Source: an uncultured Muribaculaceae bacterium
GTDB lineage: Bacteria; Bacteroidota; Bacteroidia; Bacteroidales; Muribaculaceae
DNA: 29,774 nucleotides
NCBI GenBank assembly: GCA_934590135.1
Contig: CAKTOT010000018.1
Coordinates: 1-29,774, forward strand
Direction: 5' to 3'
The position numbers and the translations under genes are program-made. Positions 14,072 to 22,436 of the stretch are shown here, in pieces. Below the pieces are notes generated by a model. It made no database searches. It saw nothing but the letters and a program-made list of their open reading frames with translations, and had not been told where the DNA came from. The stretch's first letter is position 1. Each line of letters opens with the position of its first letter.

Positions 14072-15670
14072 ATGAATGAGAAACGATTGCTGCTGGGCGA
14101 CGAGGCTATAGCCTTGGGCGCCGTACATGCCGGGCTTTCGGGGTGCTATGCATATCCCGGAACTCCTTCGACCGAAATCACAGAGTTTGTACAAGGTGAT
14201 GCGTTGGCACGAGTTCGCGGTATTCATTGCCGCTGGTCGTCCAATGAGAAAACAGCTATGGAGGAGGCCCTCGGGATGTCGTATATGGGCAAGCGTGCCA
14301 TGGTGTGTATGAAACATGTAGGCATGAATGTTTGCGCCGATGCGTTTGTGAATTCGGCTATGACCGGCACCAATGGCGGCCTTGTCGTAGTGGCGGCCGA
14401 TGACCCATCGATGCACTCGTCACAAAACGAGCAGGACTCACGTTTCTACGGCAAATTTGCTATGGTGCCGGTATTTGAGCCGTCTTCGCAGCAGGAGGCT
14501 TACGATATGATGAAAGATGCTTTTGCATTGTCCGAGGAGTACAAGGTGCCGGTGTTGTTGCGTATAGTGACACGTATGGCCCACTCGCGAGCAGTAGTCG
14601 CTATCGGCGACATACGCGAGCCCAATGCTAAGTGCTATCCCGACAATCCCAAGGAATGGGTGTTGCTGCCGGCGGTGGCACGTCGGCGCAACGAGCGACT
14701 GGTTGGGATGCAGCGGGACTTCGAGCGCCGGGCCGAGGAATCCAAGTACAATAAGTATATCGACGGACCTGATAAGTCGTTGGGCGTAATTGCTTGCGGC
14801 ATAGCGTATAATTACTTGATGGAGCACTTTAAGGACGGATGTCCGTATCCTCTGCTGAAGGTGTCGCAATATCCGCTGCCGGTGCAGGCAGTACGGCGCC
14901 TTGCCGCCGAGTGTCAAGCTCTGCTGGTGCTCGAAGACGGCCAGCCTGTGGTCGAAGAAATGCTGCTTGGCGTATTGGAGCCGCGCTTACGTATCGAGGG
15001 ACGACTTTCGGGTGCGGTGCCCCGTACCGGTGAGCTGACGCCCGACAATATAGCCGCCGCCCTCGGGCTTAAAGACGAGGAAGTATTTCCGCCCTCCGAA
15101 TTGGTGATGCCGCGTCCGCCGGCATTGTGTCAGGGCTGCGGACATCGCGACATGTACACGGCGCTGAATAATGTCTTGGGTGAGTATGCCGATGCACGCG
15201 TTTTCGGCGATATAGGCTGCTATACGCTGGGCTATCTGCCGCCGTATCAGGCGCTGCACTCCGTGGTCGATATGGGTGCCTCGATTACGATGGCCAAGGG
15301 CGCTGCCGATGCGGGTCAGTGGCCGTCGGTGGCTGTCATCGGCGATTCCACATTCACCCATTCGGGAATGACCGGGTTGCTGGATGCCGTCAACTGCAAT
15401 TCCGATATAGTGATTATCATCTCCGACAATCTCACCACCGGAATGACCGGAGGTCAGGACTCGGCCGGAACGGGACGTATCGAGAGCATCTGCCTCGGCA
15501 TCGGTGTCGCTCCCGAACACGTGCGCACCGTCGTCCCGCTGCCTAAGAATATGACCCAGATGGAAGACGTTATACGACAGGAAATAAGCTATCATGGCGT
15601 GAGTGTCATCGTACCGCGCCGCGAGTGTATACAGACCGCCCGTCGCCACGCCAAGAAAACCACTAAATAG
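14072..15670 (+). CDS. iorA: Indolepyruvate:ferredoxin oxidoreductase alpha subunit, short form
   Basis: 532 aa. With IorB it decarboxylates aryl pyruvates (indolepyruvate, phenylpyruvate, hydroxyphenylpyruvate) to aryl-acetyl-CoA, passing electrons to ferredoxin, in the cytoplasm. N-terminal pyrimidine-binding domain: CYAYPGTPSTEI and SSNEKTAMEEALGMSYMG (residues ~23-80). C-terminal thiamine diphosphate domain: CQGCGHRDMY (~350), GDIGCYTLGYLPPY, and the ThDP/Mg motif beginning GDSTFTHSG and ending near SDN (~429-456). The C-terminal ferredoxin-like domain with two 4Fe-4S clusters of archaeal IorA is absent; the protein ends ~20 residues after VIVPRREC. The ATG at 14072 follows the predicted promoter and starts directly on the conserved KRLLLGDEAIALGA. 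First gene of the cluster; iorB starts 11 bases after its stop. Confidence 0.93.
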   Translation: MNEKRLLLGDEAIALGAVHAGLSGCYAYPGTPSTEITEFVQGDALARVRGIHCRWSSNEKTAMEEALGMSYMGKRAMVCMKHVGMNVCADAFVNSAMTGTNGGLVVVAADDPSMHSSQNEQDSRFYGKFAMVPVFEPSSQQEAYDMMKDAFALSEEYKVPVLLRIVTRMAHSRAVVAIGDIREPNAKCYPDNPKEWVLLPAVARRRNERLVGMQRDFERRAEESKYNKYIDGPDKSLGVIACGIAYNYLMEHFKDGCPYPLLKVSQYPLPVQAVRRLAAECQALLVLEDGQPVVEEMLLGVLEPRLRIEGRLSGAVPRTGELTPDNIAAALGLKDEEVFPPSELVMPRPPALCQGCGHRDMYTALNNVLGEYADARVFGDIGCYTLGYLPPYQALHSVVDMGASITMAKGAADAGQWPSVAVIGDSTFTHSGMTGLLDAVNCNSDIVIIISDNLTTGMTGGQDSAGTGRIESICLGIGVAPEHVRTVVPLPKNMTQMEDVIRQEISYHGVSVIVPRRECIQTARRHAKKTTK

Positions 15671-15681
15671 ACGTACGCCCT

Positions 15682-16272
15682 ATGAATACAGACATAATTC
15701 TTTCCGGAGTGGGAGGCCAAGGCATCCTCTCTATAGCCACGATAATCGGAGCTGCCGCTATCAACGAAGATCTTTATATCAAGCAAGCCGAGGTGCACGG
15801 CATGAGCCAGCGCGGCGGCGACGTGCAGTCCAACCTGCGCATCAGTTCGGCGCCCATAGCATCCGACCTCATACCCTTGGGTAAGGCCGACCTTATCATC
15901 TCGCTCGAGCCTATGGAAGCTATGCGCTATCTGCCGTATCTCAAGAAGGACGGATGGGTGATTACGAATACCGTGCCTTTTGTCAATATACCGGATTATC
16001 CCGATATGGGGGCGCTGTTGCAGAGCATCGAGGCGTTGCCCCACCATGTAGCGCTTGATGTGGCCGCGATAGCGAGCGAGGTTGCTTCGGCTCGTGCCGC
16101 CAATATCGTATTGTTGGGTGCCGCTTCGCCATTTTTGGGGATAGATGTTTCGAAAATCGAAGACGGCATACGTTCGGTGTTCGCACGCAAAGGAGAGGCA
16201 GTCATCGAGGCGAATATCAAGGCGTTCCGCGCCGGTCTTCGTGTGGCCGATGCCCGTATCAACAGTAAGTAA
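15682..16272 (+). CDS. iorB: Indolepyruvate:ferredoxin oxidoreductase beta subunit
   Basis: 196 aa, full length for IorB, the gamma-domain partner of 2-oxoacid:ferredoxin oxidoreductases. The family signature is clear: the Gly-rich loop SGVGGQGILSIATIIG (residues ~8-23), AEVHGMSQRGGDVQSNLRIS (~37-56) and the conserved EPMEAMRYLPYL (~76-87). This subunit binds CoA and completes the active site with IorA. It starts 11 bases after iorA, so translation is probably coupled. A 15-base word at its 3' end (16248-16262) is repeated just past the stop (16275-16289), a small local duplication. Confidence 0.93.
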   Translation: MNTDIILSGVGGQGILSIATIIGAAAINEDLYIKQAEVHGMSQRGGDVQSNLRISSAPIASDLIPLGKADLIISLEPMEAMRYLPYLKKDGWVITNTVPFVNIPDYPDMGALLQSIEALPHHVALDVAAIASEVASARAANIVLLGAASPFLGIDVSKIEDGIRSVFARKGEAVIEANIKAFRAGLRVADARINSK

Positions 16273-16305
16273 GACGATGCCCGTATCAATATAAACTACA
16301 ATCGT

Positions 16306-17619
16306 ATGGAAATACCATTTGACCGCAATACCGTCGGCGAGGTGCTTGGAAAAATGCACATCAGTCGAGCCGGCGATGCCACCATTCGTCAGACTCTTGC
16401 CATAGCCGAGGAGCTGGAAAAGATTACCGGGCGGAAGTTTGTACACCTCGAATTGGGTTCGCCGGGGCTTCCGGCGTCACACGTAGGCGTGGAGGCTCAG
16501 AAGCGTGCTCTCGATGGCGGGGTGGCCAATACCTATCCCAATATCGCGGGCATCGCGCCGCTCAAGCAGCAGGCATCGCGTTTTGTCAAGGCCTTTCTTG
16601 ATATAGATGTGAGGCCGGAGGGCTGCGTGCCCACTGTGGGTTCAATGATGGGCACTTTTGCCTCGTTTATACTGACGACGCATTTGCATGCCGGCAAGGA
16701 CACCGTATTGTTTATCAATCCGGGGTTCTCGGTGCAGCCGTTGCAGGCCAAAGTACTGGGCTACAAAGTCGAAGCATTTGATGTTCACGACTTTCGCGGC
16801 GAGAAGTTGCGCCAACAACTCGAAGACCGTCTTGCCAAGGGCAATATTGCGTCAATCATATACTCCAATCCCAACAATCCGTCGTGGATATGCTTTGACG
16901 AGAGCGAATTGGAGTGTATCGGGCGACTGGCCACTCGGTATGATGCGGTTGTCTTGGAGGACCTTGCCTATCTGGGCATGGATTCGCGTACGTACATCGG
17001 ACGGCCTTACCAACCGCCGTACCAGAGCACGGTGGCGCGTTACACCGACAATTATATTCTGTTGCTGTCCGCATCGAAGATATTCAGCTACGCGGGCGAG
17101 CGCGTGGGCACGGTTGTCATCTCGGACGCCTTGTACGACCGCGAGTATCCGCATCTGAGGGCTACTTTGGGTATGGATACAGCCGGGCGCGCCTTTGTGC
17201 AGACCATATTGTACACCTTGTCTTCGGGCGTGAGCCACTCGGCGCAGTATGCCCTGGCGGCGATGTACGAGGCGGCGTGCGACGGGCGGCTTGATTTCGT
17301 GACCGAGAATCGCGAGTATGCGGAGCGTGCGGCGCGGCTTAAGTCGATATTCGTGCGCCACGGCTTCCATATCGTCTACGACAAGGACCTCGACCGCGAT
17401 GTCAGCGACGGCTTCTTCTTCACGATAGGGCGCAAGGGCTTCACGGGCGATGACTTGCTTGCCGAGCTTATACATTACGGTATTGCCGCCATCTCGCTGC
17501 GCACCACCGGCAGCGAGCAGCAGGGATTGCGCGTGTGCACCTCGATGCTGCGGCAGGGCGACTATGAGCTTCTCGACGAGCGCCTTGCGACCTTCGACCG
17601 AAACTTTCCACCGGCCTAA
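16306..17619 (+). CDS. Class I PLP aminotransferase, probable aromatic amino acid transaminase
   Basis: 437 aa, fold type I aminotransferase. Visible marks: the N-terminal LELGSPGLPASHVGVEAQ, TYPNIAGIAPLKQQ, the ring-stacking region TVGSMMGTFASF, SNPNNPSWICFDE with the phosphate/PLP Asn, EDLAYLGMD with the Asp-Tyr pair, and SASKIFSYAGERVG with Lys258 (codon 17077-17079) as the Schiff-base lysine followed by the PLP-phosphate Arg. It would convert Phe, Tyr or Trp to the matching aryl pyruvate. That substrate class is inferred from its position 33 bases after iorB; the sequence alone shows only an amino acid aminotransferase. A CoA-transferase follows, making a full degradative route. Confidence 0.87.
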   Translation: MEIPFDRNTVGEVLGKMHISRAGDATIRQTLAIAEELEKITGRKFVHLELGSPGLPASHVGVEAQKRALDGGVANTYPNIAGIAPLKQQASRFVKAFLDIDVRPEGCVPTVGSMMGTFASFILTTHLHAGKDTVLFINPGFSVQPLQAKVLGYKVEAFDVHDFRGEKLRQQLEDRLAKGNIASIIYSNPNNPSWICFDESELECIGRLATRYDAVVLEDLAYLGMDSRTYIGRPYQPPYQSTVARYTDNYILLLSASKIFSYAGERVGTVVISDALYDREYPHLRATLGMDTAGRAFVQTILYTLSSGVSHSAQYALAAMYEAACDGRLDFVTENREYAERAARLKSIFVRHGFHIVYDKDLDRDVSDGFFFTIGRKGFTGDDLLAELIHYGIAAISLRTTGSEQQGLRVCTSMLRQGDYELLDERLATFDRNFPPA

Positions 17620-17713
17620 AAGGCTCGGCAAAGGTGCCGGCATCATGGGTCAATGAAAGTCGTCGGCGCCGGTACGAAATCAAACTAAAATAATATGTAG
17701 TAGAGTAATAGAT

Positions 17714-19012
17714 ATGAAAGCCAATTATATGACAGCCGCCGAAGCGGCCCGACTGATCAAGAGCGGCGACCGCGTGTATATCCAGGGCAGTACGTCCATT
17801 CCGGAGGTGTTGCTTGATGCTATAACGGCGCGTCACGCCGAGTTGGAGGGCGTGGAAATGTACTCGGCCTTTGCAGTGGGCCGTCGCGACGCCCCGTATG
17901 CACGGACCGAGTATCGCGATTCGTTTATACCACGTAGTCTGTTTATTTCCAACTCTATACGCAAGGCTGTGGACCGCGGCGAGGCACAGATCATCCCGTG
18001 CTTTCTGGGGGAGGTGCCGGCGCTGTTTCGCGAGGGCTATTTGCCGTTGGACGTGACCCTGCTCAATGTCTCGCCGCCCGACCGTGACGGCTATTGCAGC
18101 TACGGAGTGTCGGCCGACTTGGCCTTTTCGGCCGTCGAGTGCTCCAGGGTCATCATTGCGCAGATCAACAAGCAGATGCCGTACTCCTATGGTGACCCGG
18201 TGATACATATCAGCCGCTTTGATGCGTGCGTCGAGGTGGACGACCCGTTGGTCGAGGTACCTACGGCCGTGCCTACCGAAGCCGAGCTCCGTATCGGCGG
18301 ATATATAGCCGAGCTGATACCCGACGGGGCTACTTTGCAGATAGGTGTAGGCGGCATTCCCAATGCCGTGCTCGGACGATTGCGCGACCACCGGCACCTG
18401 GGATTGCACACCGAGGCGATGACTGACGGCGTACTTCCGCTCATCCAAAGCGGAGTGATAGACAATTCCCTGAAAGTGGTGATGCCCGGAAAGAGCGTGG
18501 CAAGTCTCGCGTTGGGTTCGCGTGCGCTGTACGACTTCATGGACTACAACCAAGATATTATATTCAAGGACGTTGCGTGGACCAACCATCCCTTCCGCAT
18601 TTGCCAAAATCCCAAGGTGATGTCCATCAATTCGGCCATTGAGGTAGATCTTACCGGTCAGGTGTGCGCCGACTCGATAGGCACGCGCCTGTTCTCCGGA
18701 GTGGGCGGACAGCACGACTTCATGTATGGCGGCGCACTCTCCGAGGGCGGCAAGACCTTCATCGCGATGACCGCGACATCGGGCAAGGGCGTTTCGAAAA
18801 TTAAGCCTGTGCTCACCGAGGGTGCCGGGGTGGTGACCACTCGTTTCCAGACCCAGTATGTAGTCACCGAGTACGGTGCCGCTTTCCTCAAAGGCAAGGA
18901 CTGCGCTCAGCGTGCCCGCGCCCTCATAGACATAGCTGCGCCCGAGATGCGCGAAGACCTCGAACGTGCAGCCTGTCAGCGCTTCGGCTACCGCTTTCTG
19001 CACCTAAAGTAG
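17714..19012 (+). CDS. Acetyl-CoA hydrolase/CoA-transferase family protein
   Basis: 432 aa, the length of 4-hydroxybutyrate/butyryl-CoA:acetate CoA-transferases (class I, acetyl-CoA hydrolase/transferase family). The N-terminal domain has KSGDRVYIQGSTSIPEVLL. The middle has NVSPPDRDGYCSYGVS, and then QIGVGGIPNAVLGRL. The catalytic glutamate is expected at Glu234 (18413-18415) in LHTEAMTDG, where a CoA thioester intermediate forms. The C-terminal part has SINSAIEVDLTGQVCADSIG and FSGVGGQHDFMYGA-like FMYGGALSEGGK. It lies 94 bases after the aminotransferase. Context suggests aryl-acetyl-CoA plus acetate giving arylacetate plus acetyl-CoA, allowing ATP formation through acetate kinase. The acyl specificity is not readable; a general housekeeping acetate:succinyl-CoA role is the alternative. 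Confidence 0.88.
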   Translation: MKANYMTAAEAARLIKSGDRVYIQGSTSIPEVLLDAITARHAELEGVEMYSAFAVGRRDAPYARTEYRDSFIPRSLFISNSIRKAVDRGEAQIIPCFLGEVPALFREGYLPLDVTLLNVSPPDRDGYCSYGVSADLAFSAVECSRVIIAQINKQMPYSYGDPVIHISRFDACVEVDDPLVEVPTAVPTEAELRIGGYIAELIPDGATLQIGVGGIPNAVLGRLRDHRHLGLHTEAMTDGVLPLIQSGVIDNSLKVVMPGKSVASLALGSRALYDFMDYNQDIIFKDVAWTNHPFRICQNPKVMSINSAIEVDLTGQVCADSIGTRLFSGVGGQHDFMYGGALSEGGKTFIAMTATSGKGVSKIKPVLTEGAGVVTTRFQTQYVVTEYGAAFLKGKDCAQRARALIDIAAPEMREDLERAACQRFGYRFLHLK

Positions 19013-19073
19013 TGCGCGTGCCCCGAAAGGGCGTGCCGGACGGGCGTCGTGCGTCCGCGCAGAGACAAATGTG

Positions 19074-19176
19074 GTGTATCAAAATGATAGCGGATGATGC
19101 GATTTTGTGCGCTTGCGCGCTGCCTTTGATGCTTCGCATAATCCCTAAATACTGCAATCGAAAGAAATTTTGACAC
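19074..19176. repeat. Palindromic element with GTGT(AT)CAAAAT arms
   Basis: Outer arms 19074-19085 (GTGTATCAAAAT) and 19167-19176 (ATTTTGACAC) pair apart from an AT insertion. Inner arms 19092-19101 (GGATGATGCG) and 19135-19144 (CGCATAATCC) pair with one mismatch. The outer word matches the inner arms of the element at 1401-1515. It ends 27 bases before the -7 box of the next gene. Confidence 0.55.
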
Positions 19177-19203
19177 ATTGCACGTCGAATAAAAAAATAT
19201 GTG

Positions 19204-19211
19204 TATATTTG
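19204..19211 (+). promoter_or_regulatory. -7 box of the second T9SS cargo gene
   Basis: TATATTTG followed by C fits TAnnTTTG. At 20 bases upstream the sequence is GCAC, not TTTG; ATTG at 19177-19180 has a 23-base spacer. The leader is about 77 bases and includes a 6-bp hairpin (19226-19241) and a 5-bp one (19243-19259) followed by T residues. Confidence 0.6.
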
Positions 19212-19293
19212 CGGCACACTATCAAGCGGAAGCGATTCCGCGAAACTGTGATATAGTTTTTACACAATCAATGTTACATTTAACCAAGCACGT

Positions 19294-22173
19294 ATGAAAA
19301 AGTTCTACGCAACGCTTGCCATAGCCCTCGCCACCGTAATCGGGGCATCGGCCGCGCCGGTCATCTATGGCTATCAGACCTGGCAATATGGCAATGACAA
19401 TTCCGTGACCGGGCCCATAAAATTTGACCCGACCACCAATCCTATCGAAGTAAAACTGATCGCCGACCAGTCGAGGCTGGGAATGTGCTACAGTGGATTT
19501 TACTACAACTACAAGTGGTACGTGCAAGTGACACTGCCCGGAACGCAATCCACCATCGAGAGTTTCAGCACCCTTGATCCGGCGACGGGCGAGCGTACAC
19601 AGATATCCGTGGGTGGTACCAAGTGTGTCGACCTGACCTATGACTACACCACGGACAAGGTCTACGGTATCTATAAAGGCAACGGATCGCTGGCGACGCT
19701 GGACATCAATACCGGCGAGGTCAAGACCGTCGGAAAGTTCAAGAATATACTCGGCACCGAGCTGAGTATGATAGCCTTGGCGTGCGACCTTGACGGACAG
19801 CTGTATGCAGTGTGCACCGATGATAATTTCTACAAAATCGGTAAGACGGACGGTAAGGCCACTTTGGTGGGCGAACTGGGCGTGAATGCCGCCTACGACC
19901 AATCGATGGCCTTCGACTACTCCACCGGAGTGCTCTATTGGTACAACAACGGCAAATACGCCCTGTACACCATTGACACCAAGACCGGAAAGGCTACGGG
20001 TATCAACAATATCCTGTACAATGGCGAATATGACAGCCTCAACACCCTGATGATACCGTATATCAATGTGGCCAAGGGTGCTCCCGACCGCGTCACCGAT
20101 CGTCAGGCCACCGTCTCGGGCACTTCCGTCAAACTGACATGGACACTTCCCGTCAAGGACGCTCAGGGCAATGAGTTGTCATCGCTCAGCGGCGTCAAGG
20201 TGCTGCGTGACGGCGTTCAAGTGGCGTCTTTGGGCGCTACGGCCACCGAGTATACCGACAATAACGTAGCCGAAGGTGCTCACGACTATAAGCTGGTGCC
20301 CTTCAATGCAGTCGGTGACGGCGGCGTGGATACCGATGCGCTGCACGTGGTAGTCGGCGCCGATGTGCCGGCAGCCGTGGCATCCTTCGCCGTGACTTCC
20401 GGCGACAATAAGGCCGTAATCACGTGGAGCGCTCCCACAAAGGGCCTCAACGGCGGTGCTTTTGACCCGGCCGAACTCACCGGATACGTCATCAAGCGCC
20501 GTGCCTACGGTGCATCCGCTCAGACCGAAATCAAGATTTCCGATCCCAAGCAGACTTCTTGTGAAGATGCTCCCGGATACGGCCGCTACGTATACAGCAT
20601 CGCCGCCGTCAACGCCAAAGGTGAAGGTGCATACACCGAAGCTCCCGCCGTATTGGTCAAGCCCGCCGACTGGATTGTCATGGGACAGGGCGATGCCGTG
20701 GCCGTAGTCGAGGATGGCAAGACATATAAATTCTACGACAACGGCGGCGAAGGCTATTACACCAACGATGCCAAGGACCTGCTGACAATCAAGCCCGCCA
20801 ATCCCAACAGCTATATACGCGTCCAATTCACCGAGTTCGAAATCGACACCTTCGGTGATGTCCTGACCATATACAACGGCTTGGACGAAGCCGCTCCCAA
20901 AATCGGCGACTTCAACAGCGAAGGCGGAGTGCCCGCCGCGTTGAAAGACCTCGAAGCCTCCAACGACAGCGGCGCTCTGACGTTCTACTTCACCAGCGAC
21001 ATCATGGATCGCCGCATCGGATGGGTGGCCACCGTCACCGCCGTCGAGACCAAGGCCAACGACCTGGCGGCCGTCTCCATCAAGGGCGAGCAATATCCCA
21101 TCGTGAACCAAGCTGCGGAATATACCGTGAAGGTGTCCAATAAGGGACGCAATACGGCTTCGAACTACAAGGTGCAACTGCGCGACGGAGAGGGTACCGT
21201 CCTCGCCACTGCCGACGGCACCGAGCTGGCTCGCAATGCCTCGGCCGAATTCAAGTTGCAATACACCTTCGCCGAAGCCAAGTCTTGCAGCGTCAATGCG
21301 TATGTACTCTATGATGCAGACGAAGATGTGTCCAACAACACCACGGCTACACTTGCCCTGACCGTAGTGCCGGCCGGCAGCCAAATGGTGTCCATAGCCG
21401 CCGAGTCTCCCGAAGACATATATGTAGCTCCGGCAACATTTATGGCCAGTCAGTCGATATTCCAGAGCATCTATTATGCTACGGATTTGGGCCTCAACGC
21501 CGGCAAGAAAATCACGATGATATCCTTCCCCTACAACGCCGTCGAAACCGGATACAGCAATGTACCCATGCGCGTATGGCTGGGCGAAACCGATAAGGCC
21601 AACCTCGAAGACGGTATCGTAGCTGTCGGCGAGCTCACCAAGGTCTTTGATGGAACTATCAATGTCAACGAGGGCGACGAAGCCATGGTCTTCGCGCTGC
21701 AAAACGAGTATAAGTACAACGGCAAGAACCTCGTAGTGATGGTCTACAAGAGCGGTAGCGAGACCAACTTGGACGGCGTATCCTTCCGTGGTACTTACGG
21801 CGTGACCGACTCGCCTCTGAACACTCGCTTCGACAATAATGACGAACTGACCGATCCCGAGTACACCCTCGACCCTGAGAAGACCGATGCTGTCTTCGGC
21901 TATGCCGCCACCTCGATAGATCCGGATCTGAACGTGCTCTTTATTCCCGGTGCAGGTGTCAACGACATCAGCGCGGATTCCTCGGCAACGGTTAAGGCCG
22001 TTGACGGAGCCATTGTCGTGAGCGGTAATGCAGGTCAGGCTCTGGCAGTCTATGCCGCTGACGGCAAGGCTGTATACGCCGCCGCTTCCGTCACCGATGC
22101 CACCGTGGCCGTAGTCCCCGGCGTATACGTAGTACGTGCCGGCGCTACCACCGCCAAGGTCATTGTCAAGTAA
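19294..22173 (+). CDS. T9SS-exported multidomain protein (propeller-like, Fn3 x2, CUB-like, CARDB-like)
   Basis: 959 aa. Signal peptide MKKFYATLAIALATVIGASA. Residues ~22-265 look like a beta-propeller (repeated D..TG...VG and Y.I...TGK motifs). Two fibronectin type III domains follow (~268-350 and 357-452, each with a TW(T/S)xP motif). Residues ~459-588 resemble a CUB domain (FYDNGGEGYYTND, DVLTIYNGLDE, FYFTSD, GWVATV). Residues 589-695 resemble CARDB/APHP (NDLAAVSI, YTVKVSNKG). Then comes a ~180-residue beta domain found in cleaved-adhesin-like surface proteins (ITMISFPYN, RVWLGET, LVVMVYKSG). The last ~70 residues match a T9SS type A sorting domain (LAVYAADGKAVY, VVPGVYVVRAG, KVIVK). No catalytic motif is seen. 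It is probably an adhesin or binding protein on the cell surface. Codons are C-ending and the gene appears monocistronic, with a hairpin after the stop. Confidence 0.85.
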   Translation: MKKFYATLAIALATVIGASAAPVIYGYQTWQYGNDNSVTGPIKFDPTTNPIEVKLIADQSRLGMCYSGFYYNYKWYVQVTLPGTQSTIESFSTLDPATGERTQISVGGTKCVDLTYDYTTDKVYGIYKGNGSLATLDINTGEVKTVGKFKNILGTELSMIALACDLDGQLYAVCTDDNFYKIGKTDGKATLVGELGVNAAYDQSMAFDYSTGVLYWYNNGKYALYTIDTKTGKATGINNILYNGEYDSLNTLMIPYINVAKGAPDRVTDRQATVSGTSVKLTWTLPVKDAQGNELSSLSGVKVLRDGVQVASLGATATEYTDNNVAEGAHDYKLVPFNAVGDGGVDTDALHVVVGADVPAAVASFAVTSGDNKAVITWSAPTKGLNGGAFDPAELTGYVIKRRAYGASAQTEIKISDPKQTSCEDAPGYGRYVYSIAAVNAKGEGAYTEAPAVLVKPADWIVMGQGDAVAVVEDGKTYKFYDNGGEGYYTNDAKDLLTIKPANPNSYIRVQFTEFEIDTFGDVLTIYNGLDEAAPKIGDFNSEGGVPAALKDLEASNDSGALTFYFTSDIMDRRIGWVATVTAVETKANDLAAVSIKGEQYPIVNQAAEYTVKVSNKGRNTASNYKVQLRDGEGTVLATADGTELARNASAEFKLQYTFAEAKSCSVNAYVLYDADEDVSNNTTATLALTVVPAGSQMVSIAAESPEDIYVAPATFMASQSIFQSIYYATDLGLNAGKKITMISFPYNAVETGYSNVPMRVWLGETDKANLEDGIVAVGELTKVFDGTINVNEGDEAMVFALQNEYKYNGKNLVVMVYKSGSETNLDGVSFRGTYGVTDSPLNTRFDNNDELTDPEYTLDPEKTDAVFGYAATSIDPDLNVLFIPGAGVNDISADSSATVKAVDGAIVVSGNAGQALAVYAADGKAVYAAASVTDATVAVVPGVYVVRAGATTAKVIVK

Positions 22174-22220
22174 TCGTCGAACGTCCCGTAATTGTAGTAT
22201 AATATTTTTATCCTGAACAA

Positions 22221-22256
22221 CAGTGGCCGTCATCCGCGACAGGGTGACGGCCACTG
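22221..22256 (+). terminator. 12-bp perfect hairpin after the T9SS cargo gene
   Basis: 22221-22232 pairs perfectly with 22245-22256 around a 12-base loop, 48 bases past the stop. No long U tract follows (CTATAATG), so termination may be imperfect. Confidence 0.65.
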
Positions 22257-22263
22257 CTATAAT

Positions 22264-22389
22264 GTCGAATGTCGAATGGGCTGCGACGAACTCCGAGGAT
22301 GGGAATAATGGGAGTGCCGCGAATGATGGAAAATGGGAATTATGAGAGTGTGCATTGTTCTCATAATTCCCATTACTCGTATGATTCTC
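22264..22389. repeat. Short-period repeats between convergent genes, with a 16-bp perfect inverted repeat
   Basis: GTCGAAT occurs twice in tandem (22264-22277). Near-9-base units follow: GGGAATAAT (22301), GGGAGTGCC, GCGAATGAT, then GGGAATTAT (22335). The reverse-complement words ATAATTCCC, ATTACTCGT, ATGATTCTC continue in 9-base register at 22363-22389. The switch of orientation creates a 16-bp perfect stem (22332-22347 with 22359-22374, 11-base loop). It could end transcription of the fumarase gene, since TTTTCC follows on the minus strand. Confidence 0.75.
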
Positions 22390-22436
22390 AGGGGTCTTGT
22401 GTGGAAGGACTCCGAGAGGATCGGCGCGCTACGGCT

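Noticed and set aside
19016..19034. Small GC hairpin after the CoA-transferase stop as terminator
   Set aside because: The stem is only four bases (GCCC/GGGC) and has no U tract, so termination there cannot be supported.
20179..22254. 691-codon open frame on the minus strand opposite the T9SS cargo gene
   Set aside because: It is the expected mirror of a C-ending codon bias on the plus strand; Gly/Val/Ile-rich with no motif, signal or promoter. The same holds for 4493-5560 and 2642-3415.
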